The notes under the pieces: model-generated
Seen by the model: the letters and a program-made list of their open reading frames with translations, nothing else
Databases searched by the model: none
What the model was told of the DNA's origin: nothing
Source of the DNA: Acholeplasmatales bacterium
GTDB taxonomy: Bacteria; Bacillota_I; Bacilli_A; Acholeplasmatales; Anaeroplasmataceae
Assembly (NCBI GenBank): GCA_900767915.1
Contig: CAAGAX010000032.1
Coordinates: 1-37,681, forward strand
Length of the DNA stretch: 37,681 nt
Direction of reading: 5' to 3'
In this document: piece after piece, positions 14,411-23,128 of the stretch
How positions within the stretch are numbered: the first letter of the stretch is position 1
Layout: the number at the start of each line of letters is the position of its first letter
Program-made: the position numbers and the translations under genes

Positions 14411-15337
14411 AAAATTAATAAAACTAAAATATTCCTTTAAAAATTTTTCTTTCTCTACTTCATTTAAAATATTAGCCCATTTTACTCTTCTAGATAAATC
14501 ATATCTATCAGAATATTCATAAAATCTAGCTGTCTTATCTCTATTCGTATCATTCCATTTATTAAATCCTTCAGGTACAATATGAGGACCATACGTAGAA
14601 TCAATAAATGCAGCATTGCCATAATCTCTCCATGGTCTAGCTAAATAAACCCTAGATGTTCCATCATCACAAGTAAAATTACATTTATAAAATAAATATC
14701 CAAATTTAGTATCTATAGAATGTGAAGGAGCAGAGCAATATCCATTAGATTCAAATTTACTAGATGAATTATTTAAAGAATGAATTTCACATTTATAAAA
14801 TAACGCTGTTGCACATCCAAAAATAAAATCAACATCACCAATAATTATAGAATTTTCATAAATTTGTTTAGAAGGATTTCCCTTAAGATGACTCTCTAAA
14901 TGAAATCCTTTATATCTTTCAATAAGATCATTAGGCATTGGACCTGTAAATAATGTATCCTGAGCACTTTTTATTATAAGGCTATTTCCTTTAAAATTAT
15001 CCCCATCTACATGTAAAGCTACAGCCTGTCCATATTTAACTGATGGTATAGAAGTGTTTTCTATTGTTAAATTTTTAATTTCAACATTATTTCCGCCAAC
15101 ATAAAGTGTATATGTTCTAAATGTATTACATTCATTATTATCACTCATTATCTTATGATAAAAATCATTATTTGAAATAATAACATTATCTTTTGATTCT
15201 CCCTCTAAAATAATATTATTATTATATATTTCTACCTTTTCCTTATATACACCATTTTTTAAAAATAAAATATCTCCACATTCACATTTTTTTAAAGCTT
15301 CATTAATAGAAGAAGTATTATCAACTATATATTTCAT
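14399..15337 (-). CDS. Pectinesterase (CE8), cytoplasmic
   Basis: Removes methyl esters from galacturonate units of pectin. The 312-residue beta-helix protein has all CE8 motifs: GQAVALHVDGD, SAQDTLF (Gln and acid/base Asp), GDVDFIFGCATALF (nucleophile Asp), and YLARPWRDYGNAAF (substrate-binding Arg and Trp). The start at 15337 follows GGAGG with eight bases between. There is no signal peptide, so it probably acts on oligomers inside the cell. That fits the nearby import operon with a GH28 enzyme that also lacks a signal. It is a single gene on the opposite strand from that operon, separated from it by a decayed pstS. Confidence 0.93.
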   Translation of the reverse strand: MKYIVDNTSSINEALKKCECGDILFLKNGVYKEKVEIYNNNIILEGESKDNVIISNNDFYHKIMSDNNECNTFRTYTLYVGGNNVEIKNLTIENTSIPSVKYGQAVALHVDGDNFKGNSLIIKSAQDTLFTGPMPNDLIERYKGFHLESHLKGNPSKQIYENSIIIGDVDFIFGCATALFYKCEIHSLNNSSSKFESNGYCSAPSHSIDTKFGYLFYKCNFTCDDGTSRVYLARPWRDYGNAAFIDSTYGPHIVPEGFNKWNDTNRDKTARFYEYSDRYDLSRRVKWANILNEVEKEKFLKEYFSFINFKEI

Positions 15338-15469
15338 AAATTAATCCTCCATATTCTAGTATAGCATAAAATATATTATAATTAAATATGAGGGTGGAGT
15401 ATTTTCAAGTGATAATTATTATGAAAAAGATTTTTTTTAAGTAATATTAAATGAAGTATTAAGATATAG

Positions 15470-16033
15470 TTAGAGGCTTTAATGCTTTAGCAGATTGTAC
15501 TATTGATATTTTCTTTACGGTATATCCATCAAAGTATCAGCTTGTTTAAGCAAAAGAAAAAAATGTTGAGCTAGAGCTTTCCAATTAGACTTAAAGTATT
15601 TGTTTTCTTTGTCAATAAAAATAATACTATAGAAATACTAACTATTAATTAAATAAAAGATATCTATTCATGTAAGATTACTAATTGGAAGGATGATGAA
15701 TGAGTAAAGAAAAATATATTTCTTGTAACTAGAGTTGAGAATTCAGGTAATCAAACAATAATGGATAAATTTATGAGCGATACTGAATATGGTAATATTT
15801 CCTCTTAAGCCATTATCGATGATAATTAAAATGTCAATATGATTAATCTTGATGATGTCTATCCTAAAAAAGAAAATATAAAAAATAAAGTATATCCAGT
15901 TGCTGCTTCATTTTATGCAGTATATTGTAAAGGTAATAAAAAAACTTATATTAAACCATTAGTCAATTGGATTTTATCAAATAAAGGACTAAATATAATA
16001 GAAGAAGTAGAATATGTTTTATATAGTGTTTAA
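15470..16033 (+). pseudogene. pstS: Phosphate-binding protein PstS, heavily decayed
   Basis: Pieces of a PstS protein can be read in several frames. First comes GFNALADCTIDIFFTVYPSKYQL, ending at TAA. Then, in another frame, PIRLKVFVFFVNKNN and TIEILTIN, a stop, and IKDIYSCKITNWKDDE, another stop; then VTRVENSGNQTIMDKFM. A clean last 64-residue frame (15839-16033) has VYPVAASFYAVYCKGN and WILSNKGLNIIEE. These match, in order, the second half of phosphate-binding proteins. At least three stops and two or three frameshifts are present, and the first half with the signal peptide is missing. No pstC, pstA or pstB lies nearby. Confidence 0.85.
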
Positions 16034-16205
16034 AGAGTTTTTTTATTTCCTTTATAATTATTAAGTTAATAATTTTACTTGAAAAAAATCAATCTAAGAA
16101 CATTTTAAAAACTCATTATAAATTATATAAGGCTTTAATATTAATTGCACTAAACATAATTTTTTTGATTGTATTTTTTTTAAAAAAAAGGAGAATTAGA
16201 TTGGT

Positions 16206-16219
16206 TCTAAGCGTTAATT
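16206..16219 (+). promoter_or_regulatory. Operator-like site 1 of the pectin operon
   Basis: TCTAAGCGTTAATT shares the core TAAGCGTTW with sites 2 and 3 and matches the cre consensus at 12 of 14 positions. It lies 62 bases upstream of the -35 hexamer. Confidence 0.4.
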
Positions 16220-16280
16220 TATAATAATACAATTTTGGATTTCCCTATGATCACTCTATAAAAAAACATAAAAATCTCTA

Positions 16281-16309
16281 TTGACTAATGTATATAATAA
16301 TGCTAAAAT
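16281..16309 (+). promoter_or_regulatory. SigA promoter of the pectin importer operon
   Basis: TTGACT (16281-16286), a 17-base spacer and TAAAAT (16304-16309) with an extended TGC. Transcription would start near 16316, about 90 bases before the first gene, with two operator-like sites downstream of it. Confidence 0.7.
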
Positions 16310-16322
16310 AAAAAGTGAATTA

Positions 16323-16336
16323 TGTAAGCGTTATTT
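16323..16336 (+). promoter_or_regulatory. Operator-like site 2 (cre / LacI family)
   Basis: TGTAAGCGTTATTT fits the cre consensus at 13 of 14 positions and starts about 7 bases after the expected transcription start. Bound protein here would block elongation or open-complex formation. Confidence 0.55.
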
Positions 16337-16357
16337 ATTGGTTTTCATAATTTACAA

Positions 16358-16376
16358 AAGCGTGAAAACGCTTAAA
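16358..16376 (+). promoter_or_regulatory. Operator-like site 3 (cre / LacI family)
   Basis: TGAAAACGCTTAAA (16363-16376) fits the cre consensus at 13 of 14 positions. A wider dyad AAGCG-N6-CGCTT covers 16358-16373. Read on the other strand it is TTTAAGCGTTTTCA, the same TAAGCGTT core as sites 1 and 2. CcpA or a local LacI-family regulator are equally possible; no regulator gene is in the window. Confidence 0.55.
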
Positions 16377-16408
16377 TGAAATAAATGCTATGTTTTAGAG
16401 GTGTAGAA

Positions 16409-17161
16409 GTGATAAATAGTATAAAAAAATACATGTTTGTTGATTTATTATTATTAGCTTCTATTGGTTTTATTTTAGAACTACTAGTAGTTAAATTTAG
16501 TGGGCTTGTATTATATGCAGCACCATCTGTTACTATAGCTTTATTGATTGCATTTATAGCTGTTGCTAGATGGGATTTATGGGGGTTACTTATTTGTCCT
16601 ATTTTAGCTTTAGCAACTTTAATCGGCGGTCAAAAAATAGAATTGAGTTATATAGCTGCAGTATATGATTATAAGATGTATATATCAATTTTATTTGGAT
16701 ATTGTGGATTAGCTTTAAATGTTATATTTTTTAGAAAGTTTTCTACAAATAAAGTTATTACAGGTGCAACATTTATTGGACTAATGATATTTGATTATGT
16801 TGTATTTTGTTCTTTACAAACTTTATCGTATTATCTTTTATGTGTTATATCTCATGATAGTGGTCAGTTCACTTACCAAGTGGTTGAAAATGGAGAACTA
16901 AAAAATATAACAACTAACATTCAACATTTTGGGATGGGTGGATTTATATATAATTCATTTGGTTTTATTGTATTGATTGTTGGCGGATTTGTTTCAAGGT
17001 CACAAGGAATTATGCGTAATAGAACGCAGCAGTTTGTTGATGATAAAGAAAATGCTGAATTAATGGCTAAGGATAGATACTTTAGCATTGAAGAAGCAAA
17101 AGAGGATGCTCATGTTGGTGATGATAATCCTCAAAAAGAAAAAAATGAAGAAATTCATTAA
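16409..17161 (+). CDS. Integral membrane protein, first gene of the pectin operon
   Basis: GTG 16409 is preferred because AGAGGTG lies seven bases before it; an in-frame ATG at 16385 has no ribosome binding site. The 250-residue protein has about six helices (near 10-28, 34-52, 57-74, 90-108, 118-146, 179-200) and a charged cytoplasmic tail of about 48 residues (FVDDKENAELMAKDRYFSI and onward). The compact six-helix layout recalls ECF-type substrate-binding S components, but I see no family signature, so this is only a similarity of shape. It is 25 bases ahead of the LplB-type permease, hence surely co-transcribed. A role in uptake of the same substrate is inferred from position. Confidence 0.7.
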   Translation: MINSIKKYMFVDLLLLASIGFILELLVVKFSGLVLYAAPSVTIALLIAFIAVARWDLWGLLICPILALATLIGGQKIELSYIAAVYDYKMYISILFGYCGLALNVIFFRKFSTNKVITGATFIGLMIFDYVVFCSLQTLSYYLLCVISHDSGQFTYQVVENGELKNITTNIQHFGMGGFIYNSFGFIVLIVGGFVSRSQGIMRNRTQQFVDDKENAELMAKDRYFSIEEAKEDAHVGDDNPQKEKNEEIH

Positions 17162-17185
17162 TATGTTTTAAAGGATGGTGTTTTT

Positions 17186-18217
17186 ATGCAAAAAGTTGTT
17201 GAGACTGATCAAAATGTTGTTGATGAAGTCGAACGTACAAAATGGAAACGTACATTACAAACTTTAGCAAAGGATTGGCGTTTATATGTATTATTAATTC
17301 CAATGTTAGCATTTTTAATCTGCTTTAAATATTTACCTATTAAAGGTATTTTAACAGGTTTTAAATGGGGCGATGATGGTACAATTTACAACAATCAATG
17401 GTGTGGATTCTTTTGGCTTGATTATATTTTTAATGGATCTGCTGCAGATTCATTTTGGAAGGCTTTTAGAAATACATTCGTAAATAGTATGTATGGCTTA
17501 ATTTTTGGATTCCCTATACCAATTATTTTAGCTTTATTATTTAGTGAAGTAAAAAATCAACATTATAGAAGTTTCTTACAAGTAGCATGTTATTTACCAC
17601 ATTTCGTATCTGCAGTAGTTGTTACACAAATTATAAGATTATGGTGTCAAGGTGCTAGTGAAGGATATAGCGGTGGTTTGTTATTCCAATTATTTAATGC
17701 GTTTGGTTGGATGAAGACTGATACTGGTGCGATAATTTCTGAAGGTATTTTATTACAACCTAAATTCTTTAGACCTATTTATCAGGTATCAGGAGTTTGG
17801 GAAGGCGCTGGTTATGGTTCAATAGTTTACTTTGCTGCGATTTTAGCTATATCACCAACAAGCTATGAAGCTGCAAGAATTGATGGTGCATCAAAGTTAC
17901 AACAAATACGTTATGTTACATTCCCAGGAATGGCTCCTACTTTAACTATTATGTTAATTATGCGTATTGGACAAATTTTAAACATTGGTTATGAAAAAAT
18001 CATTCTTTTAGTTGAAGATGCTCCAAGTTCATGGGAAACAGCTGATGTTATATCAACATATGTTTATCGTATGTCAGGTAGATCTAATGCGGCTGATATT
18101 AAGGCGATTGCTCAGGTTGGTATTGTTATGGACTTATTTAATGCAATAATTGCTATGTGCTTAGTATTAGGTGCAAATGCAATAAGTAGACGTGTATCTT
18201 CTACTTCATTATTCTAG
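17186..18217 (+). CDS. Sugar ABC transporter permease, LplB/YteP type
   Basis: One of two channel subunits of a carbohydrate importer (CUT1 class). The 343-residue protein opens with a cytoplasmic segment, then WRLYVLLIPMLAFLICF (TM1) and about five more helices. The coupling EAA loop that contacts the ATPase is YEAARIDGASKLQQIRYVTF (about residues 229-248). LplB/YteP-type permeases typically import large plant-polysaccharide oligomers such as rhamnogalacturonan pieces. The start follows AAAGGATGG. The partner permease begins 12 bases downstream. Confidence 0.92.
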   Translation: MQKVVETDQNVVDEVERTKWKRTLQTLAKDWRLYVLLIPMLAFLICFKYLPIKGILTGFKWGDDGTIYNNQWCGFFWLDYIFNGSAADSFWKAFRNTFVNSMYGLIFGFPIPIILALLFSEVKNQHYRSFLQVACYLPHFVSAVVVTQIIRLWCQGASEGYSGGLLFQLFNAFGWMKTDTGAIISEGILLQPKFFRPIYQVSGVWEGAGYGSIVYFAAILAISPTSYEAARIDGASKLQQIRYVTFPGMAPTLTIMLIMRIGQILNIGYEKIILLVEDAPSSWETADVISTYVYRMSGRSNAADIKAIAQVGIVMDLFNAIIAMCLVLGANAISRRVSSTSLF

Positions 18218-18229
18218 GAGGATTTAGAA

Positions 18230-19105
18230 ATGAAAAGATTAGATAAAACTGAAATTATTTTTAAAATTCTCTCTTATGTAATTTTAACTATTTTTGCATT
18301 ATGTTGTTTATACCCATTTATTTTCTTGTTATCAAGTTCTATTTCTTCAAAGGCTGCAGTTGATGCTGGTGATGTATTCCTTTTGCCGGTTTTTGATAGT
18401 AATGGAGTTAATTTTTCGGCATATGTTAAAGTTTTCACAGATAAATCCTTCTGGATTTCATATTGTAATTCTTTCTTCGTAACAATGTATGGTACTTTAG
18501 TATCAATGCTAGTTGCCATTTGTGGTGCATATGCATTATCTAAAACAAGATTAATGTTTGGCCGTGGATTTAATTTTATGCTTGTATTTACTATGTGGTT
18601 TAATGCAGGTATGATTCCTAATTATAAGAACTTTATTAATTTTGGTGTTAATAATATTTATATGTTTATTATTGCGTTAGGATTTAATGCATTTAATATT
18701 ATATTGTTAAGAAACTATTTTAGTTCAATTCCAACAGAAATAGAAGAAGCAGCAACAATTGATGGAGCAACAGAATTCCAAATTTTATCAAAAATTTATG
18801 TTCCAATGTCAAAATCATCTATTGTTACTGTAGCAATGTTCTATGCTGTTGCAAGATGGAATGGTTACCTTTGGGCTCAAATGCTTTTAGTACCTGAAGA
18901 TCATCCTTTAACTGTATATATTAGAATTACTGTTGAAAAATTAATTGAACAGATAGATCAAGGTGGAGGTCAAAATCTAGATTATTCTGTTAATGCACTA
19001 AGATATGCATTCATAGTTTGTTCTATCATTCCAATCATAGTTATTTACCCTAAGCTTCAAAAGTATTTTGCTGCGGGAGTTAACGTTGGTGGAGTTAAGG
19101 AATAA
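18230..19105 (+). CDS. Sugar ABC transporter permease, LplC/YtcP type
   Basis: The second channel subunit of the importer, 291 residues with six helices. The first helix (ILSYVILTIFALCCLYPFIF) is followed by an extracytoplasmic loop (LSSSISSKAAVDAG). The EAA loop reads IEEAATIDGATEFQILSKIY. The C-terminus KYFAAGVNVGGVKE is typical of the LplC/YtcP group. The ribosome binding site AGGAGG is strong. It pairs with the permease just upstream and needs the ATPase encoded at 23129. Confidence 0.93.
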   Translation: MKRLDKTEIIFKILSYVILTIFALCCLYPFIFLLSSSISSKAAVDAGDVFLLPVFDSNGVNFSAYVKVFTDKSFWISYCNSFFVTMYGTLVSMLVAICGAYALSKTRLMFGRGFNFMLVFTMWFNAGMIPNYKNFINFGVNNIYMFIIALGFNAFNIILLRNYFSSIPTEIEEAATIDGATEFQILSKIYVPMSKSSIVTVAMFYAVARWNGYLWAQMLLVPEDHPLTVYIRITVEKLIEQIDQGGGQNLDYSVNALRYAFIVCSIIPIIVIYPKLQKYFAAGVNVGGVKE

Positions 19106-19135
19106 TAGATAAAAAGGAAAAGGAGAAAAAAGAAA

Positions 19136-21481
19136 ATGAAAAAGAAAAATTTAGCCTTAATTGGCTTAACAGTTTTAGCTGGACTTTCACTAGCTAGCTG
19201 TGGTGGAGGCACTACTCCTTCATCAACAAAAAACAATTCTACTGGAACAAGCACTCCAAGTACAAGTGCGAAACCAGCTCCAGAAATTGTTGATACAAAG
19301 GGTCTTGATATTTGCTTAAATTATCAAGGTAAGCAAGGTATTACTGCTAGAGATAGCATCTATAATTCAGTTGAAAAAACAAATTATTCAAAAAATGAAT
19401 TATTACCTACTTGGAAAACTTTCAAATCAAAATTAGCTATTACTGATATAAGAGATGCGTCTGATTATTCAACATCTAAAGACGATGATACTTATAATAA
19501 ATTTACAAATGGATTTGTATCACAAACTGATAGTAATCAAATGATTGACTTATTTTACAATACTACAGCTAACATTGAAAAGATGGGTGCCGCTGGAAAT
19601 GCAGTTGACTTATTAAAACTAGTAAACGAAGGAAAGATGCCTAATTTTAAAAAGTGGTTAGATGCTAACCCTACAATGGCAAAAGCTATTACAAAAGGCG
19701 GAAAAATTTATTATACACCATACTTTGATGGTTACCAAGATGTTGAGCGTATGTTTGTGATGGATACAAAAGTTGCATCTGCTGTACTTGACGCGGTAAA
19801 TTTTGATAGTTTTGATACTACTTTAAGTGGTAAAGGTGGAGCAGAAAATACATTAAAAGAAAATAAATATACTCCATATATGAATTCTACATATAATTAT
19901 AAGGATGCAAAAACTAAGGTTCAATGTTTAAAGGGAAATAATGTTGTTGATTTAGAAATTCAACAAACTGAGAATATTATTTTACAACAAAATAAATTAT
20001 TAGCTAATGGTTGTACAGGAAAGCAACTAGCAGAACAATTCCGTGCATATTTAGATAAAGCATTTGCTGGAAATATTGGTTCAGGAAAGTTATTCGAGAA
20101 ATATTCTGATATTTTTGTTTCTGAATCTGCTGCATACAATGCTGATGAGTTAATCGCATTAATGCGTGTTGTTAAGGCAAATCCTGGCGTTGTTACTGGT
20201 GATAGAAATGCCCAAGTAGTTGGTTTATTCCCACGTGGAGTTGCAAATAACCGTGTTGATAATATGGCTGATTTCATGCAAATTTGGGGTATTCAAGGTA
20301 TGACATCTAAATGTGAAATGTTATATTTTGCTGCAGATGGTACTTTAAATGATGCTGCAACAACTCAACAAACATATGATGGTTTATCATATTTATCTGC
20401 TTTATATCAAGAAGGTTTAATTATGAATGAATTCTGGTTAAAAGGTTCTTCAACTTCTGGTACTTTATATCTTGATAAGTATTTTGGTAAGACAGGTGAT
20501 AATCCTGGTTATGGTTTATTAATGTATGATTATGCTGCTTCAACTGGTGCTACTAATGATATTAAAGATGGTATTGGTACAAAGGTTGAAAAGAGACAAG
20601 AAGGATTTAAATATGAAGGTGCTGTAACAGGTGTTAGAGCAATATTACCACCTCTTGCTTATTGGGCAACAGAAGTAAATGCTGATGGTGAAGCTGTATT
20701 TAATGCTCCAAGTCAAAAATTAACTGATTTAACTGGTAAGACATTAAATAGATATTCAGAAGAAAATAGATCATTAAAGAATACTTCATGGTGTATCCCT
20801 GCATCTTCAGATAATATTGATGTTGCTGCTAAGTTAATGGATTACTTATTCTCTGAAGAAGGTGTGAGAATTCAAGACTTTGGTCCAGATGATGGAAATT
20901 ATTGGACTCTTGGAGAAGTAGGTGGCGAAACTGCTCCTGTTATTTCAAATAATGTTAAGTCATGGATTGGTTCTGCTGGAACTGATTTCTGGTCATTTAT
21001 GAGAACATATTTAGGTTCAACTCATGGTATTGGACATGTTCGTGAAACAGCTATTCAAATTCAATCATGTAATTATTATGCTCAAATTGGTTTAAATAAT
21101 CTTGAAAATGCAATTGCTAAGGGTGTTGTTGTTGCTAATAGAGTTGATAAGTATGGTAAAGATTATTCATGGGATTGTACAGTTCCTACTTCAGGATATA
21201 CAAAGCCAAGTGATGATGTTGCAGCTTCATATCAAGATTTAACTGCTTTCTGGAGTTCTGATAAGTGTGCTCAAGGTGCTAATGGTTGGGTTGCTGTTGT
21301 TAAGGATAATATGAAAGCTACAGATACAAGCTCAATTGGTACAAACAAGTCATCTAATTCTTATTCTTATTCTAGTGCATTAGCTCAAATTAATAATAAA
21401 AATAAGAGTTATTTATATTCTTATGCTAAGTCTATTAGTTCAAGATGCGTACCAGGGTATGTTGCTGAGCTAGTAGGTTAA
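19136..21481 (+). CDS. Very large solute-binding lipoprotein of the pectin importer
   Basis: Captures the substrate outside the cell and hands it to the permeases. The N-terminus is a lipoprotein signal (KKKNLALIGLTVLAGLSLASC) with lipid-modified Cys22, followed by a Gly/Thr/Ser linker up to about residue 50. The body is an extracellular solute-binding protein (CUT1 type, LplA/YtcQ group), recognised mainly by position and by features such as the TSWCIPASSDNIDVAAKLMDYL and FSEEGVRIQDFGPDDG segments. At 781 residues it is far longer than the usual 420 to 560, with extra sequence in the middle and at the C-terminus. AGGAG lies ten bases before the ATG. A strong hairpin follows the stop. Confidence 0.85.
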   Translation: MKKKNLALIGLTVLAGLSLASCGGGTTPSSTKNNSTGTSTPSTSAKPAPEIVDTKGLDICLNYQGKQGITARDSIYNSVEKTNYSKNELLPTWKTFKSKLAITDIRDASDYSTSKDDDTYNKFTNGFVSQTDSNQMIDLFYNTTANIEKMGAAGNAVDLLKLVNEGKMPNFKKWLDANPTMAKAITKGGKIYYTPYFDGYQDVERMFVMDTKVASAVLDAVNFDSFDTTLSGKGGAENTLKENKYTPYMNSTYNYKDAKTKVQCLKGNNVVDLEIQQTENIILQQNKLLANGCTGKQLAEQFRAYLDKAFAGNIGSGKLFEKYSDIFVSESAAYNADELIALMRVVKANPGVVTGDRNAQVVGLFPRGVANNRVDNMADFMQIWGIQGMTSKCEMLYFAADGTLNDAATTQQTYDGLSYLSALYQEGLIMNEFWLKGSSTSGTLYLDKYFGKTGDNPGYGLLMYDYAASTGATNDIKDGIGTKVEKRQEGFKYEGAVTGVRAILPPLAYWATEVNADGEAVFNAPSQKLTDLTGKTLNRYSEENRSLKNTSWCIPASSDNIDVAAKLMDYLFSEEGVRIQDFGPDDGNYWTLGEVGGETAPVISNNVKSWIGSAGTDFWSFMRTYLGSTHGIGHVRETAIQIQSCNYYAQIGLNNLENAIAKGVVVANRVDKYGKDYSWDCTVPTSGYTKPSDDVAASYQDLTAFWSSDKCAQGANGWVAVVKDNMKATDTSSIGTNKSSNSYSYSSALAQINNKNKSYLYSYAKSISSRCVPGYVAELVG

Positions 21482-21530
21482 TTACTCATTTAGTTTTTAT
21501 ATTTATTAGTTAAGATATTTTTTATATTTA

Positions 21531-21564
21531 GTTATCCTAGAGTTTACATTGACTCTAGGATAGC
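21531..21564 (+). other. Strong intergenic hairpin without T run, after the binding-protein gene
   Basis: GTTATCCTAGAGT (21531-21543) pairs with ACTCTAGGATAGC (21552-21564): 13 bp with one G-U pair and an eight-base loop. No T run follows, and the next ribosome binding site (AAGGAGG) comes 9 bases later. It probably shields the upstream mRNA from 3' exonucleases, giving more binding protein than membrane components, as known for malE. Partial termination is the alternative. Confidence 0.6.
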
Positions 21565-21586
21565 TATTCCTATAAGGAGGTCATTT

Positions 21587-22465
21587 ATGGCTAATTTTTT
21601 CAAAAAAAATGCCAAGATGTTGCTAATTGGATATGCTGTTGTTTTATTTGCAACATTAATAGCTGGTTTGTTTTATATGACAAATTTAGCAAACGTACAT
21701 GTATATTATTCCGTTGATGAAAAAACAGGTGAAGTTAGTTTTAAACCAGATGATCAAATTACATCTACTGGTTTGAATAATACAGATTTATTTTATTATT
21801 TTGGAATTAGAAATGTAGATATTCCAGATAATATTGGATTTAAGATTGATCCTAATGGATATATTTTAAAAACAACAAAAAAAGGAATTGATTATCTAGA
21901 GAATGCAGATGGAGATGAAATCAATTTTACAGATAATCCAAATTTATATTTTACAACAAGTGGTTATGCAAAAATTGTTTATGATTTTCAAATAGCAATG
22001 AGTAATTATAATACACAAATTGTTATATATTGTGTTATTTGCTTAATTTGCTTTGCTATTATGATGATTTTTTCAAATCATTCTAGAAAAATTTATTATA
22101 AGAGTAATTTATTTGCTGGAGTTGCAATGCCTTTAGTCGTAACTATTTATTCTGTTATAATGATGGTAGGTAACTTTAGCTTATTAGGAACTTTTAATGA
22201 TAACTTTGATTTATTTAGAGTTGTTTCGGTAATGCAAAGTTCTAAAATAGATTCAGCTGATAAAAACTCAATGGTTAAGAGTTATCAATCTGTTTTAGAT
22301 AATAGTCAAAATTTTGATTCTTCATGCTTCTTTATTCAAACAATTTTCTTTATTCTTGTAATTGTTTATTCTTTATTCTTAATATGTTATACTATTTATA
22401 GATATAAAGAATGTGCAAAGCGTAGAAATGAAATTATTGAAAGGGCGGTACAAAATAATGATTAA
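21587..22465 (+). CDS. Membrane protein with an extracytoplasmic domain, unknown family
   Basis: A 292-residue protein with a strong AAGGAGG site. TM1 (about 10-31) is followed by about 105 residues outside the membrane, rich in Asp, Asn and Tyr (VYYSVDEKTGEVSFKPDD, GFKIDPNGYILKTTKKGIDY), predicted to be beta strands. TM2 (about 144-162), TM3 (about 178-198), a second outside loop of about 45 residues and TM4 (about 247-269) follow, ending in a basic tail. I do not recognise a family. The position between the binding protein and the ATPase, and overlap with the next gene, argue for a structural or regulatory part of the importer. Confidence 0.7.
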   Translation: MANFFKKNAKMLLIGYAVVLFATLIAGLFYMTNLANVHVYYSVDEKTGEVSFKPDDQITSTGLNNTDLFYYFGIRNVDIPDNIGFKIDPNGYILKTTKKGIDYLENADGDEINFTDNPNLYFTTSGYAKIVYDFQIAMSNYNTQIVIYCVICLICFAIMMIFSNHSRKIYYKSNLFAGVAMPLVVTIYSVIMMVGNFSLLGTFNDNFDLFRVVSVMQSSKIDSADKNSMVKSYQSVLDNSQNFDSSCFFIQTIFFILVIVYSLFLICYTIYRYKECAKRRNEIIERAVQNND

Positions 22466-23117
22466 TGAGATTGAAAATAAAAATTCACAAAAAAATATGT
22501 CTGATCTAGAGTATGCAAAAAATGATACTGAAATGATGCGATATAGAGTGAATAGTTTATCTTATAAATTAGGTTTATTTGCAATGATTTGCAGTTTATT
22601 AGGTGCTTTTATTTGCTTGAACACGTATAATCCTAATAATTTTCAGGTCATTTTGGTTATTTTGTTGAATATTGTCATTTTATTAGGTGGATTTTTAGCA
22701 GCTGAAAAAGTAAAAAATTATAGTAGGGCTGGAGCTATTTCTCAAATAGTATTTGGTGGTGTTTGTTTAGCGAGAATTTTTTACATTCCATTAATTATAT
22801 TAGTAAATTTTACCAAATTTATTAATGCTTATAATTGGTTACAAGAAAATCCTAGTGTTACTGATAAAAAAATAACTGAACAATATACTAGTGCAATGTC
22901 AGAAGCAAGTAAGTATTTAGGTGCTACAATCACTTCATATTATACAAATTCAAAACAAGCTAATGCTTTCTTACCTGCAAATGGTTATTTTAGAGGTGTT
23001 ACTTCAATGATTCTTTTTGGTTGTGCTGCCGCATTATTTATTGCTGCTGGTGTTATTGGATATATAAGATCTAAAAAACTTTCTATTTATTTAGAAAGCT
23101 TAAATATTAAGAAGTAA
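22458..23117 (+). CDS. Four-helix membrane protein, unknown family
   Basis: ATG 22458 overlaps the stop of the previous gene by eight bases, so translation is coupled; a longer in-frame start at 22413 lies inside that gene. The 219 residues comprise a 35-residue cytoplasmic N-terminus, helices near 36-54, 62-81 and 91-114, an outside loop of about 65 residues (NWLQENPSVTDKKITEQY and onward), and a fourth helix near 183-205. The loop has no motif I know. It has the same general plan as the proteins at 24250 and 24951 (four helices, one long loop), so these may be distant paralogues. A close pairing with the protein at 21587 is likely. Confidence 0.7.
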   Translation: MINEIENKNSQKNMSDLEYAKNDTEMMRYRVNSLSYKLGLFAMICSLLGAFICLNTYNPNNFQVILVILLNIVILLGGFLAAEKVKNYSRAGAISQIVFGGVCLARIFYIPLIILVNFTKFINAYNWLQENPSVTDKKITEQYTSAMSEASKYLGATITSYYTNSKQANAFLPANGYFRGVTSMILFGCAAALFIAAGVIGYIRSKKLSIYLESLNIKK

Positions 23118-23128
23118 GGAGGGTTATT

